From positions 186,001 to 250,000 of the forward strand of contig NZ_JAKLLN010000006.1 of NCBI RefSeq assembly GCF_023150065.1: DNA of 64,000 nt, in the 5' to 3' direction. Below, in pieces: positions 46,098 through 56,010 of the stretch. The translations under genes and the position numbers were made by a program. A model generated the notes under the pieces. The model saw only the letters and a program-made list of their open reading frames with translations, ran no database searches and had not been told where the DNA came from. Source of the stretch: Zoogloea sp. GTDB taxonomy: Bacteria; Pseudomonadota; Gammaproteobacteria; Burkholderiales; Rhodocyclaceae. Each line of letters opens with the position of its first letter. Position 1 is the stretch's first letter.

Positions 46098-46652
46098 TCA
46101 GAAGGACGAGCCCGGCGTCTGCAGGAAGGCGATCTCGTCCGCTGTGGATGGGCGGCCGAGGACGGCATTGCGGTGAGGGTAGTGGCCGAAGCGGTCGATG
46201 ATGGCCTTGTGGCACAGCTCGAAATCCAGGTTGCCTTCCAGGCCCGGCTGGCTGAACAGGCTGACGGCGATGTCGTGGATGGCGGCGGATTCGCTGTGCA
46301 TGTAGGGCATGTACAGGAAGGCGCGCTGCACCGGCGGCAGGGCCTGGTCGGCGCCGGCGGCGACGGCGACCTGGGCGAGGGCCAGGGCCAGGCTGTCGCA
46401 GGCAAAGGCGCGGGGGCGGTCCCGGTGGAGATTGCGCGAGAACTGGTCGAGCACGATGATCTCGGCCAGCCGCCCGGCCGGGGTGCTCCGCCAGGCATGG
46501 AGTTCGCAGCGGGCGGCGGCCTCGTGCAGGGCGCCGAAGCGGGCGGCGATCTTCCGGTCGAAGGCGTCGGAGCGGCTCCACCACTGGCGGGGTTCGGTCT
46601 CGTCGAACCAGAAGGCGAGCACTTCGTCGGGGGTGGGCAGGGCGGTGGTCAT
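46098..46652 (-). CDS. DUF924 family protein
   Basis: The 184-residue protein starts LPTPDEVLAFWFDETEPRQWW and contains IIVLDQFSRNLHRDRPRAFA and FLYMPYMHSESAAIHDIAVSLF, the hallmarks of DUF924 (tetratricopeptide-like helical fold). Function is unknown. The start is ATG 46652 after GGAGA on the minus strand. It follows the methyltransferase gene on the same strand by 44 bases. Confidence 0.86.
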   Translation of the reverse strand: MTTALPTPDEVLAFWFDETEPRQWWSRSDAFDRKIAARFGALHEAAARCELHAWRSTPAGRLAEIIVLDQFSRNLHRDRPRAFACDSLALALAQVAVAAGADQALPPVQRAFLYMPYMHSESAAIHDIAVSLFSQPGLEGNLDFELCHKAIIDRFGHYPHRNAVLGRPSTADEIAFLQTPGSSF

Positions 46653-46696
46653 GGGGTGTCTCCTCTTGTGCGCCGTAAAGCCGGTGGCGTTCGCGC

Positions 46697-47869
46697 TCAG
46701 CGTTCGGCCAGTACCAGCAGGTTGCGTGGTGTAAGGGCCCGGTCGCAGAAGGTGCCGACGCGGACAGTGAAGCCGGCTTCTTCGAGGCCCAGGGCCACAT
46801 CCAGCACCAGCCACATCTCCAGCCCGCGGCGGAAGGCATGGCGGATCAGCTCCAGACGGCGCACTTCGCCCCGGCGTTGTTCGCCGATGGCCAGCCAGTG
46901 GGCCCAGTCTACCGTGTCGGGCAGGGGCAGCCCCTCGCGCGCGGCCAGGAAGCGGCCGTAATCGGCGAATTCGCCTGTCAGCCAGGTGGGGGGCACCGGC
47001 CGGAAGGGGCGGATCGCGTCGCCGAGGAGGGCGTTGCGCAGGGCGATGAAGCCGAGCTTCCAGGCCTGGTCGCGGGCCAGGCGCCGACGGATGCGCGGGG
47101 TGGCGGTGACGGTTTCGGTGACGGCCAGGCGCAGGGTGTGGCCGTCGAGGGGCAGGTCGGCATCCCGGTTGAGGGGGTGATAGCCGGCCTGGGCTCCGCG
47201 GTAGTAACAGCAGGGGGCGATCCGGTAGCTGTGGGCGCCGTCGGTGGCGGCGTGGCGTACCAGGGTGCGGTGCAGCTCGCCGCAGGCATGCAGGGCCAGG
47301 ACGGTGTGGTCGCGCACATGCCGGCGGGCGCCGGCTTCGAGGGCGTCGGCGCACAGCACCGTCTGCTGGATGTCGGCCCGGGCGGCCAGGTGGGCGGCAT
47401 GCTCGCACAGCGTCGGGTCGATCTCCACGGAGCTCACCGGCTGCCCGTCGCTCAAGGCCAGGCGTCGGCCCAGGTGCCCCTTGCCGGCACACCATTCCAG
47501 CAGGGGCGCGCCGGCGGCCGGGCCATGGGCAGCGAAGGCCTCGATCTGCTCGCGCTTGCGCTGGGGGATGTGCCAGTTGAACTGGTCGCCGGCTGGCGGC
47601 AGGTCACGGGGCGGCAGGGCGGGGAGGTCGCATAGCGCCTCGAGCCGGGTGGCAACCGGCAGCAGCGGGGTGAGCCAGGCCTGCAAGGCCTCGCCGTTGT
47701 CCGACAGGTGCTCGAATTGGGCCTCGTCCAGCCCCAGGGCCGCTTCGGCCAGGGCCGGCCAGTGGGCGCACCAGACCGGCCGGCGCTCATAGAAGGGCGA
47801 GGCCCGCCACAGGGGCTGGTGGGCGTCGAGAGCAGACTGGAGAGCGAGAAATCTCTGGCGGAGCTGCAT
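46697..47869 (-). CDS. SAM-dependent methyltransferase (Methyltransf_32-like)
   Basis: The 390-residue protein has the SAM motif I in LLEWCAGKGHLGRRLA (about 123-138), the acidic end of strand 2 in SSVEIDP and a later APCCYYRG segment matching the PCC box of PF13679-type methyltransferases. The target is unknown. It reads on the minus strand with the 249-base gap to the divergent kinase on its left showing no clear promoter. Confidence 0.78.
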   Translation of the reverse strand: MQLRQRFLALQSALDAHQPLWRASPFYERRPVWCAHWPALAEAALGLDEAQFEHLSDNGEALQAWLTPLLPVATRLEALCDLPALPPRDLPPAGDQFNWHIPQRKREQIEAFAAHGPAAGAPLLEWCAGKGHLGRRLALSDGQPVSSVEIDPTLCEHAAHLAARADIQQTVLCADALEAGARRHVRDHTVLALHACGELHRTLVRHAATDGAHSYRIAPCCYYRGAQAGYHPLNRDADLPLDGHTLRLAVTETVTATPRIRRRLARDQAWKLGFIALRNALLGDAIRPFRPVPPTWLTGEFADYGRFLAAREGLPLPDTVDWAHWLAIGEQRRGEVRRLELIRHAFRRGLEMWLVLDVALGLEEAGFTVRVGTFCDRALTPRNLLVLAER

Positions 47870-48118
47870 GGGCCGGGGTGTCCCGCTGTACCGGGCGCAG
47901 CGCCGGGGCGGGTGCCGCGGTGCCGCCTGCGCAGGAGGGCGGGGCGCAGGTTAGCACTGATTGCCCCCGGCAGCCTGGCCCCGCCGCGCTGACGGGGTGG
48001 AGCCCAGGGGGCGCTGCATGTCGCGAAGTCGGGCTTTCGGTGGCACCATGGTGCGGGTGCGCCAGGGGGCGCGGCCGTGTCCATCGACGGCCTGGACAGA
48101 TCTTCGCGAAGGAGTGGG

Positions 48119-51115
48119 ATGCGCTACGTTCGTTGGCTGCTGGTACTCGTCGCGTGGATTGTCATCCCCGGCAGCGGGCATGCCCTGGGCCCTGCCGCGC
48201 TGGCGCCGGATACCCGCTGCCTGGCCCTGCGGCCGCACCTGGAGGTGCTCGAGGACCCCACCGGCCAGCTCTCTATCGATGACGTGATGCGCCCCGATAC
48301 GGCTCGCCGCTTTGCTCCGGTGGCGGGGGACAGTGATCTGAACTTCGGCTATTCGGCGTCCACCTACTGGCTGCGCCTGAGGCTCGTCGCCCAGGCCGGT
48401 GCCGCCCGGGACTGGTTGCTGGAGCTGGCCTACCCGTCCCTGGATTTCGTCGACTTCCATTCGGTACAGGGCGGGCAGCGGGTGCATCTGCGTGGCGGCG
48501 ACCTGATGCCCCACGGGGAGTGGCCCTTTGCCCACCGCAACCTGGTGTTTCCGGTGGTGGTGGCGCCCGGGGGCGAGCAGACGGTGTACCTGCAGGTCCG
48601 CTCGGGGGGCAGCCTGACCCTGCCGGCCACCCTGTGGGCACCCCGGGCCCTGCACGAGAATGACCAGAAGGTGTATGGGGTGCTGGCCCTGTACTTCGGC
48701 ATGCTGCTGGCCCTCGGCATCTACAACCTGCTGCTGTACATCTCGCTGCGGGAGCGCATCTACCTGGTGTATGTGGCCTGCGTCGCGTCCATGGCGCTGG
48801 CCCAGCTGTCCATGCTCGGCCTCGGCAACCAGTACCTGTGGCCCAATGCCCCGGGATGGGGCAACGTGGCGCTGCCGGTGGGTTTCTGCCTCACCGGCTT
48901 TTTCGGGGCGATCTTCACCCGCCAGTTCCTGCAGACGGGGCAGACGGCGCCCGGGCTGGACCGCCTGATCCGCATCCTGCAGCTGTGCTTCGTGATCGCT
49001 GGCCTGGTCCCGGTGGTCTACGCCTATCGCCCCGGGGGCGTGGCCACGGCGCTGGTGGGCATAGCGTTTTCTTGCGTCGCGGTGGTGGGCGGGCTGCTGG
49101 CCTTCCAGCGCGGGCAGCCGGCGGCACGCATCTTCCTGACGGCCTGGACCCTGCTGCTGCTGGGCGTTGCCATGCTGGCCCTGCGCACCCTCAACTGGCT
49201 GCCGACCAACCCGCTCACCTCCTACGGCATGCAGATCGGCTCGGCCCTGGAGATGCTGCTGTTCTCCTTTGCCCTGGCCAGCCGCATCCACATCCTGCGG
49301 CGTGACAAGGACCTGGCCCAGGCCGAGGCCCTGGCCGCCGAACGGCTCACCCGGGAGGCCCTGGAAGCGTCGGAGAAGGCCCTGGCGCAGCGCATTGCCG
49401 AGCGGACGGCCGAGCTCGCCGAGTCCACCGACCGTTCGGCCAAGCTGGCGGCGCTGCTGCGCCTGATGTGCGACAACGTGCCGGACATGATCTGGGCCAA
49501 GGACCTCGAGGGGCGCTACCTGTTTGCCAACCAGGCCATGTGCCGCGACTTGCTGTGTGCCGCCGATACGGCCGAGCCGGTGGGCCGCAGCGACCTGTTC
49601 TTCGCCCTGCGCGAGCGCGCGGCCCACCCGGACGACCCGCACTGGCACACCTTCGGCGAGCTGTGCGGGGATACCGACGCCGTCACCCTGGCGCGGGGGC
49701 GTTCCTCCACCTTCGAGGAGCGCGGCAACATCCGTGGCCGTCTGCTGGTGCTGGACGTACGCAAGGCGCCCTTTGTAAACGAGGACGGGGAGATCATCGG
49801 CACGGTGGGTTCGGGCCGGGACGTGACCGAGCGCAAGCAGCTGGACGCCGAGCTGGCGCTGCATCGCCGGCATCTCGAAGATCTGGTCGTCGAACGCACC
49901 GCGGCGCTGTCCATCGCCAAGGAGGCGGCCGAGAGCGCCAGCCGGGCCAAGAGCGCCTTCCTGGCCAACATGAGCCACGAACTCCGGACACCCATGAACG
50001 GCATCATGGGCATGACCGATCTGGCGCTGCGCCGGGCCACCGACCCGAAGCAGATCAATCAGCTGGAGATGGCCAGCCAGGCCTCGCGCCACCTGCTCAC
50101 CGTGATCAACGACATCCTGGACATTTCGAAGATCGAGGCCGAGCGCCTGGTTCTCGAGAGCGTGGACTTCACCCTGGCGGAAATCCTCGACGGCATCACC
50201 GCCCTGATTGCGCCGACGGCTGAAGCCAAGGGCCTGAGCGTGGACGTGGACATCGCGCCCGCCCTGTCCGCGCGGCGCCTGAACGGTGATCCGGTGCGTC
50301 TGGGGCAGATCCTGCTCAACCTGGTCAGCAATGCCGTCAAATTCACCCATCGGGGTGGGGTGACGGTGCGTGTGCTGACCCCGGAGGGCGAGGGCGGCCG
50401 CCTCCTGGTGCGTTTCGAGGTGTGCGACACGGGGATCGGCATCGCCGCCGAAGACCAGAAGCGCCTGTTCCTGGCGTTCGAGCAGTCCGACAACTCGACC
50501 ACGCGCAAATACGGCGGTACTGGCCTCGGGCTGACCATCAGCAAGCGGCTGACGCAGCTGATGGGGGGGCGCATCGGCGTAGACAGCGTGCCGGGTGCAG
50601 GCAGCGTCTTCTGGTTTGCCGTGCCCCTGGCGGCCGCAGACCCCGAGCCCGTTTGCGCCGCCGCCACGGATCCCGATGCTGCCGAGAGTCGCTTGCGCCA
50701 GAGCTGCGGCGGGGCCCGCGTGCTGCTGGTGGAGGACGAGCCGATCAACCGGGAGCTGTCCCGGGAACTGCTGAAGGTGGCCGGCCTGGACGTGGACCTG
50801 GCCGAGGACGGCGCCTGGGCCGTCGAGCTCGCCAGGCTGACCGACTACGATCTGATCCTGATGGACCTGCAGATGCCGAAGCTGAACGGTTTCGAGGCCG
50901 CCCGGGCGATCCGCGCCCTGCCCGGCCGGCAGCACACCCCCATCGTGGCCCTGACCGCCAACGCCTTCGAGCAGGACCGGCTGGCCTGCATCGAGGCCGG
51001 CATGGATGACCACATCGGCAAACCGGTGGGTGCCGAGCCTTTCTACGCCACCCTGCTTCGCTGGCTGCCGCGGGATGGCGGTGGGCGGAGGGCGTGGCGT
51101 GAATCAGGTGGCTGA
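48119..51115 (+). CDS. 7TMR-DISM hybrid sensor histidine kinase with receiver
   Basis: The 998-residue protein has a signal peptide (about 1-23), an extracellular 7TMR-DISMED2 domain (about 25-160), seven membrane helices (about 180-385), a coiled coil (about 395-440), a PAS domain (about 445-575), HisKA with the phospho-His near 619 (ANMSHELRTPMNG), a HATPase domain (GGTGLGLTISKRL), and a C-terminal receiver with the phospho-Asp near 916 (LILMDLQMPKLNG). ATG 48119 was chosen over 48077 since it starts the signal peptide and follows GGAG. The extracellular ligand is unknown; DISMED2 domains resemble carbohydrate-binding folds. It ends overlapping the convergent AraC gene by 12 bases. Confidence 0.88.
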   Translation: MRYVRWLLVLVAWIVIPGSGHALGPAALAPDTRCLALRPHLEVLEDPTGQLSIDDVMRPDTARRFAPVAGDSDLNFGYSASTYWLRLRLVAQAGAARDWLLELAYPSLDFVDFHSVQGGQRVHLRGGDLMPHGEWPFAHRNLVFPVVVAPGGEQTVYLQVRSGGSLTLPATLWAPRALHENDQKVYGVLALYFGMLLALGIYNLLLYISLRERIYLVYVACVASMALAQLSMLGLGNQYLWPNAPGWGNVALPVGFCLTGFFGAIFTRQFLQTGQTAPGLDRLIRILQLCFVIAGLVPVVYAYRPGGVATALVGIAFSCVAVVGGLLAFQRGQPAARIFLTAWTLLLLGVAMLALRTLNWLPTNPLTSYGMQIGSALEMLLFSFALASRIHILRRDKDLAQAEALAAERLTREALEASEKALAQRIAERTAELAESTDRSAKLAALLRLMCDNVPDMIWAKDLEGRYLFANQAMCRDLLCAADTAEPVGRSDLFFALRERAAHPDDPHWHTFGELCGDTDAVTLARGRSSTFEERGNIRGRLLVLDVRKAPFVNEDGEIIGTVGSGRDVTERKQLDAELALHRRHLEDLVVERTAALSIAKEAAESASRAKSAFLANMSHELRTPMNGIMGMTDLALRRATDPKQINQLEMASQASRHLLTVINDILDISKIEAERLVLESVDFTLAEILDGITALIAPTAEAKGLSVDVDIAPALSARRLNGDPVRLGQILLNLVSNAVKFTHRGGVTVRVLTPEGEGGRLLVRFEVCDTGIGIAAEDQKRLFLAFEQSDNSTTRKYGGTGLGLTISKRLTQLMGGRIGVDSVPGAGSVFWFAVPLAAADPEPVCAAATDPDAAESRLRQSCGGARVLLVEDEPINRELSRELLKVAGLDVDLAEDGAWAVELARLTDYDLILMDLQMPKLNGFEAARAIRALPGRQHTPIVALTANAFEQDRLACIEAGMDDHIGKPVGAEPFYATLLRWLPRDGGGRRAWRESGG

Positions 51116-52180
51116 GCCCGGGGGGGCGGGGGCGTCTGGCGTGGCCGGGTTGCGCTCCCGCCAGGCCTGGGGAGGCAGCCCCGTCCAGGCGCGGAAGGCG
51201 CGGGTGAAGCTTTTTTCGTTGGCGAAACCCACCAGGGCCGAGATCTGCTTGACCGACTTGCGGCTGCGGTCGAGGAGGGTCATGGCGTGATCGCGGCGGG
51301 TGTCGTCCTTGATCTGCTGCAGGGACGAGCCTTCGTCCTTGAGCTGCCGGTGCAGGGTGCGCACGGAGACATGGAGGTGTTCGGCGACCTGTTCGGCGGT
51401 GGCGCCCCCCTTGTCGGGGCTGCGCAGGAATTGCCGCACCCCCTCCACCAGCAGGCGGTCGCGCCGGTACTGGAGCACGGTGAGGGGCAGGGCGCGCTGC
51501 AGCATGGCGCGCAGGGCGGCTTCGTCCCGGCGGATGGGCAGGGCCAGGTAGCGGGCGTCGAAGCTGAAGCCGGCCGCGTCGGTGTCGAACAGCACCGGGC
51601 CGGGGAAGAGCAGGGGGTAGGTTCCGGCGTGGGGCGGCGGGGGGAAGGGGAAGCGCGTTTCCTGCAGGGGGATGCGTGAGTCGATGGCCCAGCAGGCGTA
51701 GCCCAGCACGTAGCGCAGCAGGGTGACCAGACAGAACTCGCGCAGCTCGCCCAGATCACGGTGGGGGATGAGGGTGAAGCGGGCCTCGCTGCCGCTCACC
51801 GCCAGGCGCAGGTCGATGTCGTCGGTGAGCAGGCGGTGGTGGCGGCACCAGCGCTTGAGGGCCACCCCCAGGTCGGGCGAGGTGATGGAGGCCCGGCACA
51901 GCATGCCGTAGCTGCCCCAGGGCAGGCGCCGGGAGAACCAGCCCAGGGCCTCGTCGTCGAGCTCCTGCATCGCTGTTCCCGACATGATCTCCATCTGGCT
52001 TGCCGTGACCCGTGCTTCGGGGCGTTCGAGGAGGGCCGGGCTGATGCCGGCACGGGCCAGGGCGTTGGCCGGGTCTGCACCGTAGCGGCGGTATCCGGCG
52101 AGGATTGCCGCGATGAAGGCGATCGGTGTTGCAGCGCGGGATTGGCTGGACAGGCGGGTGTCGGGGGCAGGCTTGGTCAT
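51104..52180 (-). CDS. AraC-family regulator, arabinose-binding-domain type
   Basis: The 358-residue protein has an N-terminal AraC_binding_2 / Arabinose_bd-like domain (about 20-210) and a C-terminal double helix-turn-helix (about 245-345: ATAEQVAEHLHVSVRTLHRQLKDEG and QISALVGFANEKSFTRAFRAWTGLPP). It is divergent from the leucine/isovalerate catabolic genes, with a 154-base gap, and so is the likely local regulator of them; many liu clusters instead use a MerR-type LiuR. Its 3' end overlaps the hybrid kinase gene by 12 bases. Confidence 0.84.
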   Translation of the reverse strand: MTKPAPDTRLSSQSRAATPIAFIAAILAGYRRYGADPANALARAGISPALLERPEARVTASQMEIMSGTAMQELDDEALGWFSRRLPWGSYGMLCRASITSPDLGVALKRWCRHHRLLTDDIDLRLAVSGSEARFTLIPHRDLGELREFCLVTLLRYVLGYACWAIDSRIPLQETRFPFPPPPHAGTYPLLFPGPVLFDTDAAGFSFDARYLALPIRRDEAALRAMLQRALPLTVLQYRRDRLLVEGVRQFLRSPDKGGATAEQVAEHLHVSVRTLHRQLKDEGSSLQQIKDDTRRDHAMTLLDRSRKSVKQISALVGFANEKSFTRAFRAWTGLPPQAWRERNPATPDAPAPPGSAT

Positions 52181-52334
52181 GGCCCCGAAATCTTAGCGCT
52201 TGTGGCGGGTATTCGTGGCACGATCTGCAACCACGATGGCGCCCGGCACGGTGGCCGGGCACGTACTCTGCCGCGTGTTGAAAGGGACTGCCAGGTCCGG
52301 TCCCGCCCTACCTATCTTCCGGAGGAGACAAACC

Positions 52335-53507
52335 ATGAATGTACCCAGCCTCGATTTCCACCTCGGCGAAACCATCGAAGCCCTGCGCGACACCATCCAG
52401 GCCTTCGCGGCCAAGGAGATCGCGCCCCGCGCCGCCGAGATCGACCGGGTGAACGAGTTCCCCGCCGACCTGTGGAAGAAGCTCGGCGACCTGGGCCTGC
52501 ATGGCATGACCGCTCCCGAGGAGTACGGTGGCACCAACATGGGCTACCTCGCGCACATCATCGCGCTGGAGGAAGTCTCCCGCGCCTCGGCGTCGGTGGG
52601 CCTGTCCTATGGCGCCCACTCCAATCTGTGCGTCAACCAGATCCGCCGCAACGGCACCGAGGCCCAGAAGCAGAAATACCTGCCCAAGCTGATCTCTGGC
52701 GACCACGTGGGTGCCCTGGCCATGAGCGAGCCCAACGCCGGCTCCGACGTGGTGAGCATGAAGCTGCGCGCCGACAAGAAGGGCGACCGCTACGTGCTCA
52801 ACGGTTCCAAAATGTGGATCACCAACGGCGGCGACGCCGACACCCTGGTGGTGTACGCCAAGACCGACATCGAGGCCGGCCCGAAGGGCATGACCGCCTT
52901 CATCATCGAGAAGGGCATGAAGGGCTTCACCCACGGCACCCACCTGGACAAGCTGGGCATGCGCGGCTCCAACACCTTCCCGCTGTTCTTCGATGACGTG
53001 GAGGTGCCCGAGGAGAACGTGCTGGGCGGCGTGGGCAACGGTGTCAAGGTGCTGATGAGCGGCCTTGACTACGAGCGCGCCGTGCTGTGTGGCGGCCCGC
53101 TGGGCATCATGGCGGCGTGCATGGATGAGGTCGTGCCCTACCTTCACGACCGCAAGCAGTTTGGCCAGAGCATCGGCGAGTTTCAGCTGATGCAGGGCAA
53201 GCTGGCCGACATGTACTCCACCTGGATGGCCACCCGCGCCTATGTGTACGCCGTCGGCCAGGCCTGTGACCGCACCGACCATGCCCGGACCCTGCGCAAG
53301 GACGCCGCCGGCGCCATCCTGTACTCCGCCGAAAAGGCCACCTGGATGGCCGGCGAGGCGATCCAGACCCTGGGCGGTGTGGGCTATACGAACGAATACC
53401 CGGTCGGCCGCCTGTGGCGCGACGCCAAGCTCTACGAGATCGGCGCCGGTACCAGCGAGATCCGCCGCATGCTGATCGGTCGCGAGCTGTTCTCCGAGAC
53501 GGCCTGA
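52335..53507 (+). CDS. liuA: Isovaleryl-CoA dehydrogenase
   Basis: The 390-residue flavoprotein has the acyl-CoA dehydrogenase motifs [17 protein letters not shown] and [22 protein letters not shown]. The Glu in [15 protein letters not shown] sits where isovaleryl-CoA dehydrogenase places its catalytic base, which distinguishes it from other acyl-CoA dehydrogenases. It makes 3-methylcrotonyl-CoA from leucine-derived isovaleryl-CoA. ATG 52335 follows GGAGGAGA. First gene of the liu cluster. Confidence 0.93.
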   Translation: MNVPSLDFHLGETIEALRDTIQAFAAKEIAPRAAEIDRVNEFPADLWKKLGDLGLHGMTAPEEYGGTNMGYLAHIIALEEVSRASASVGLSYGAHSNLCVNQIRRNGTEAQKQKYLPKLISGDHVGALAMSEPNAGSDVVSMKLRADKKGDRYVLNGSKMWITNGGDADTLVVYAKTDIEAGPKGMTAFIIEKGMKGFTHGTHLDKLGMRGSNTFPLFFDDVEVPEENVLGGVGNGVKVLMSGLDYERAVLCGGPLGIMAACMDEVVPYLHDRKQFGQSIGEFQLMQGKLADMYSTWMATRAYVYAVGQACDRTDHARTLRKDAAGAILYSAEKATWMAGEAIQTLGGVGYTNEYPVGRLWRDAKLYEIGAGTSEIRRMLIGRELFSETA

Positions 53508-53521
53508 GCAAGGAAGCCGAC

Positions 53522-55129
53522 ATGAGCGTCATCAAATCCAGCATCAACCCGCGTTCGGCCGAGTTTCAGGCCAACGCGGCCGAAATGGGGCGGATCGTCG
53601 CCGACCTGCGCGAGAAGGCAGCCAAGGTGTCCCTCGGCGGTGGTGAGGCGGCCCGGGCCAAGCATGTGGCCCGCGGCAAGCTGCTGCCCCGCGACCGGGT
53701 GGACCACCTGCTCGACCCCGGCACCGGCTTTCTCGAACTGGGCCAGCTGGCGGCCTACGGCATGTATGGCAACGACGCGCCGTCGGCCGGCGTGATCACC
53801 GGCATCGGCCGGGTCAATGGCACCGAGTGCATGATCGTCGCCAACGACGCCACCGTGAAGGGCGGCACCTACTACCCGATGACGGTGAAGAAGCATCTGC
53901 GTGCCCAGGAGATCGCCCAGGAAAACCGCCTGCCCTGCATCTACCTGGTGGATTCAGGCGGCGCCTTCCTGCCCAAGCAGGACGAGGTCTTCCCCGACCG
54001 CGACCACTTCGGCCGCATCTTCTTCAACCAGGCCAACATGTCGGCCCTGGGCATTCCCCAGATCGCCGTGGTGATGGGCTCATGCACCGCGGGCGGCGCC
54101 TACGTGCCGGCCATGAGCGACGAGACCATCATCGTCAAGAACCAGGGCACCATCTTCCTGGGCGGGCCGCCGCTGGTGAAGGCCGCCACCGGCGAGGTGG
54201 TGACCGCCGAAGACCTGGGCGGCGGCGATGTGCACACCCGCATCTCCGGCGTGGCCGACCACCTGGCCGAGAACGACACCCACGCCCTGCACATCGCCCG
54301 GCGCATCGTCGGCACCCTCAACCGGACCAAGCCGGTGGGGCTGAACCTGCTGGACGCCGAGGCGCCGCTGTATGAACCGGCCGAGATCTACGGCGTCATC
54401 CCCACCGACACCCGCAAGCCCTACGACGTGCGCGAGGTGATCGCCCGCATCGTCGATGGCTCGCGCTTCGACGAGTTCAAGGCGCGCTACGGCACCACGC
54501 TGGTCACCGGCTTTGCCCACCTCTACGGCATGCCCATCGGCATCGTCGCCAACAACGGCATCCTGTTTGGCGAGTCGGCCCAGAAGGGCGCCCACTTCAT
54601 CGAGCTGTGCGCCCAGCGCGGCGTGCCCCTGGTGTTCCTGCAGAACATCACCGGCTTCATGGTCGGCCGCAAGTACGAGAACGGTGGCATCGCCAAGGAC
54701 GGCGCCAAGATGGTGACCGCCGTGGCCACCGCCCAGGTGCCCAAGCTCACGGTGCTGATCGGCGGCAGCTTCGGCGCCGGCAACTACGGCATGTGCGGCC
54801 GCGCCTACAGCCCGCGCTTCCTGTGGATGTGGCCCAACAGCCGCATCTCGGTGATGGGCGGCGAGCAGGCGGCCAGCGTGCTGTCCACCGTGCGCCGGGA
54901 GGGCATCGAGGCCAAGGGCGGCAGCTGGAGCAAGGATGAGGAGGAGGCCTTCAAGTCGCCCATCCGCCAGCAGTACGAAGACCAGGGCCACCCCTACTAC
55001 GCCACCGCCCGCCTGTGGGACGACGGTGTGGTGGACCCGGCCCAGACCCGCCGTGTGTTGGGCCTGTCCCTGTCGGCCAGTCTCAACGCGCCGATCCAGC
55101 CGACGAAGTTCGGCCTGTTCCGGATGTAA
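53522..55129 (+). CDS. liuB: Methylcrotonyl-CoA carboxylase, beta (carboxyltransferase) subunit
   Basis: The 535-residue protein has the carboxyltransferase pair with [45 protein letters not shown] and [15 protein letters not shown]. This pattern is that of MccB. It carboxylates 3-methylcrotonyl-CoA together with the biotin subunit encoded further downstream. It begins 14 bases after liuA. Confidence 0.94.
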   Translation: MSVIKSSINPRSAEFQANAAEMGRIVADLREKAAKVSLGGGEAARAKHVARGKLLPRDRVDHLLDPGTGFLELGQLAAYGMYGNDAPSAGVITGIGRVNGTECMIVANDATVKGGTYYPMTVKKHLRAQEIAQENRLPCIYLVDSGGAFLPKQDEVFPDRDHFGRIFFNQANMSALGIPQIAVVMGSCTAGGAYVPAMSDETIIVKNQGTIFLGGPPLVKAATGEVVTAEDLGGGDVHTRISGVADHLAENDTHALHIARRIVGTLNRTKPVGLNLLDAEAPLYEPAEIYGVIPTDTRKPYDVREVIARIVDGSRFDEFKARYGTTLVTGFAHLYGMPIGIVANNGILFGESAQKGAHFIELCAQRGVPLVFLQNITGFMVGRKYENGGIAKDGAKMVTAVATAQVPKLTVLIGGSFGAGNYGMCGRAYSPRFLWMWPNSRISVMGGEQAASVLSTVRREGIEAKGGSWSKDEEEAFKSPIRQQYEDQGHPYYATARLWDDGVVDPAQTRRVLGLSLSASLNAPIQPTKFGLFRM

Positions 55130-55138
55130 GGGGGCGCC

Positions 55139-55924
55139 ATGTACGAAACCCTCGAAATCCTGAATGAAGGCGGCGTGGCGACCCTCTGGATGAACCGTCC
55201 GGACGTGCACAACGCCTTCAACGAACTGCTGATCGCCGAACTCACCCGGGCCTGTCAGGCGCTGGATGCCGATGACAGCGTGCGGGTGGTGGTGCTGGCC
55301 GGGCGGGGCAAGAGCTTCTCGGCGGGGGCCGATCTCAACTGGATGCGCCGCGCTGCCGACGCCTCGGTGGACGACAACCTCGCCGACGCCCGCAAACTCG
55401 CCGGCATGCTGCGCACCCTGGCCGGGATGGGCAAGCCGACCATCGCCCGCGTGCATGGTGCGGCGCTGGGCGGGGGCATGGGCCTGGCTTCGGCCTGCGA
55501 CATTTGCATTGCCGGCGAGGGGGCGGTGTTCGCCACCTCCGAAGTCAAGTTCGGGATCATCCCCTCGGCCATCAGCCCCTACGTGATCCGGGCCATCGGG
55601 GCCCGTCAGGCCCACCGCTACTTCCAGACCGCCGAGCGGATCTCCGCCGCGCGGGCCGCCGAACTGGGCCTGGCCCATGAGGCGGTGCCGGCCGAGCAGC
55701 TGGATGCCACGGTCCGGAGCGTGGTCACCGCCCTGCTGCAGGGCGGGCCCAGGTCCCAGGCGGCGGCCAAGGAGCTGATCCGTGCGGTGGCCGATCGTCC
55801 GGTGAGCGACGAGGTCGTTGAGGACACCGCCCGCCGCATCGCCGAGCTGCGCGCCACGCCGGAAGCGAAGGAAGGCCTCGCCGCCTTCCTCGACAAGCGC
55901 CCGGCGGCCTGGGTGCCGGCCTGA
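55139..55924 (+). CDS. liuC: Methylglutaconyl-CoA hydratase (enoyl-CoA hydratase family)
   Basis: The 261-residue crotonase has the oxyanion-hole regions FSAGADLNWMRRAA and HGAALGGGMGLASACDI and the Glu-containing block SEVKFGIIPSAISPYV. Position between MccB and MccA supports hydration of 3-methylglutaconyl-CoA to HMG-CoA. It starts nine bases after liuB; an intergenic palindromic element follows it. Confidence 0.9.
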   Translation: MYETLEILNEGGVATLWMNRPDVHNAFNELLIAELTRACQALDADDSVRVVVLAGRGKSFSAGADLNWMRRAADASVDDNLADARKLAGMLRTLAGMGKPTIARVHGAALGGGMGLASACDICIAGEGAVFATSEVKFGIIPSAISPYVIRAIGARQAHRYFQTAERISAARAAELGLAHEAVPAEQLDATVRSVVTALLQGGPRSQAAAKELIRAVADRPVSDEVVEDTARRIAELRATPEAKEGLAAFLDKRPAAWVPA

Positions 55925-55928
55925 CCCT

Positions 55929-55991
55929 GTAGGGGCGACGTGAGTCGCCCAACCTGAATCGACGTCCGCGGGCGACTGAAGTCGCCCCTAC
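55929..55991. repeat. REP-like palindromic element
   Basis: GTAGGGGCGAC (55929-55939) and its exact inverse GTCGCCCCTAC (55981-55991) bound a nested second inverted repeat TCGCCC (55945-55950) / GGGCGA (55970-55975). The 63-base unit could fold as a double hairpin and sits between liuC and liuD, where it could set mRNA stability or partly terminate transcription. No transposase is adjacent. Confidence 0.72.
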
Positions 55992-56010
55992 AAGAAAGCG
56001 GGAGACAAGC

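Noticed and set aside
52216-52229. Possible sigma-54 promoter TGGCACGATCTGCA before liuA
   Set aside because: The GG and GC dinucleotides are eight bases apart instead of the ten required between the -24 and -12 elements, and no NtrC-type activator is encoded nearby.
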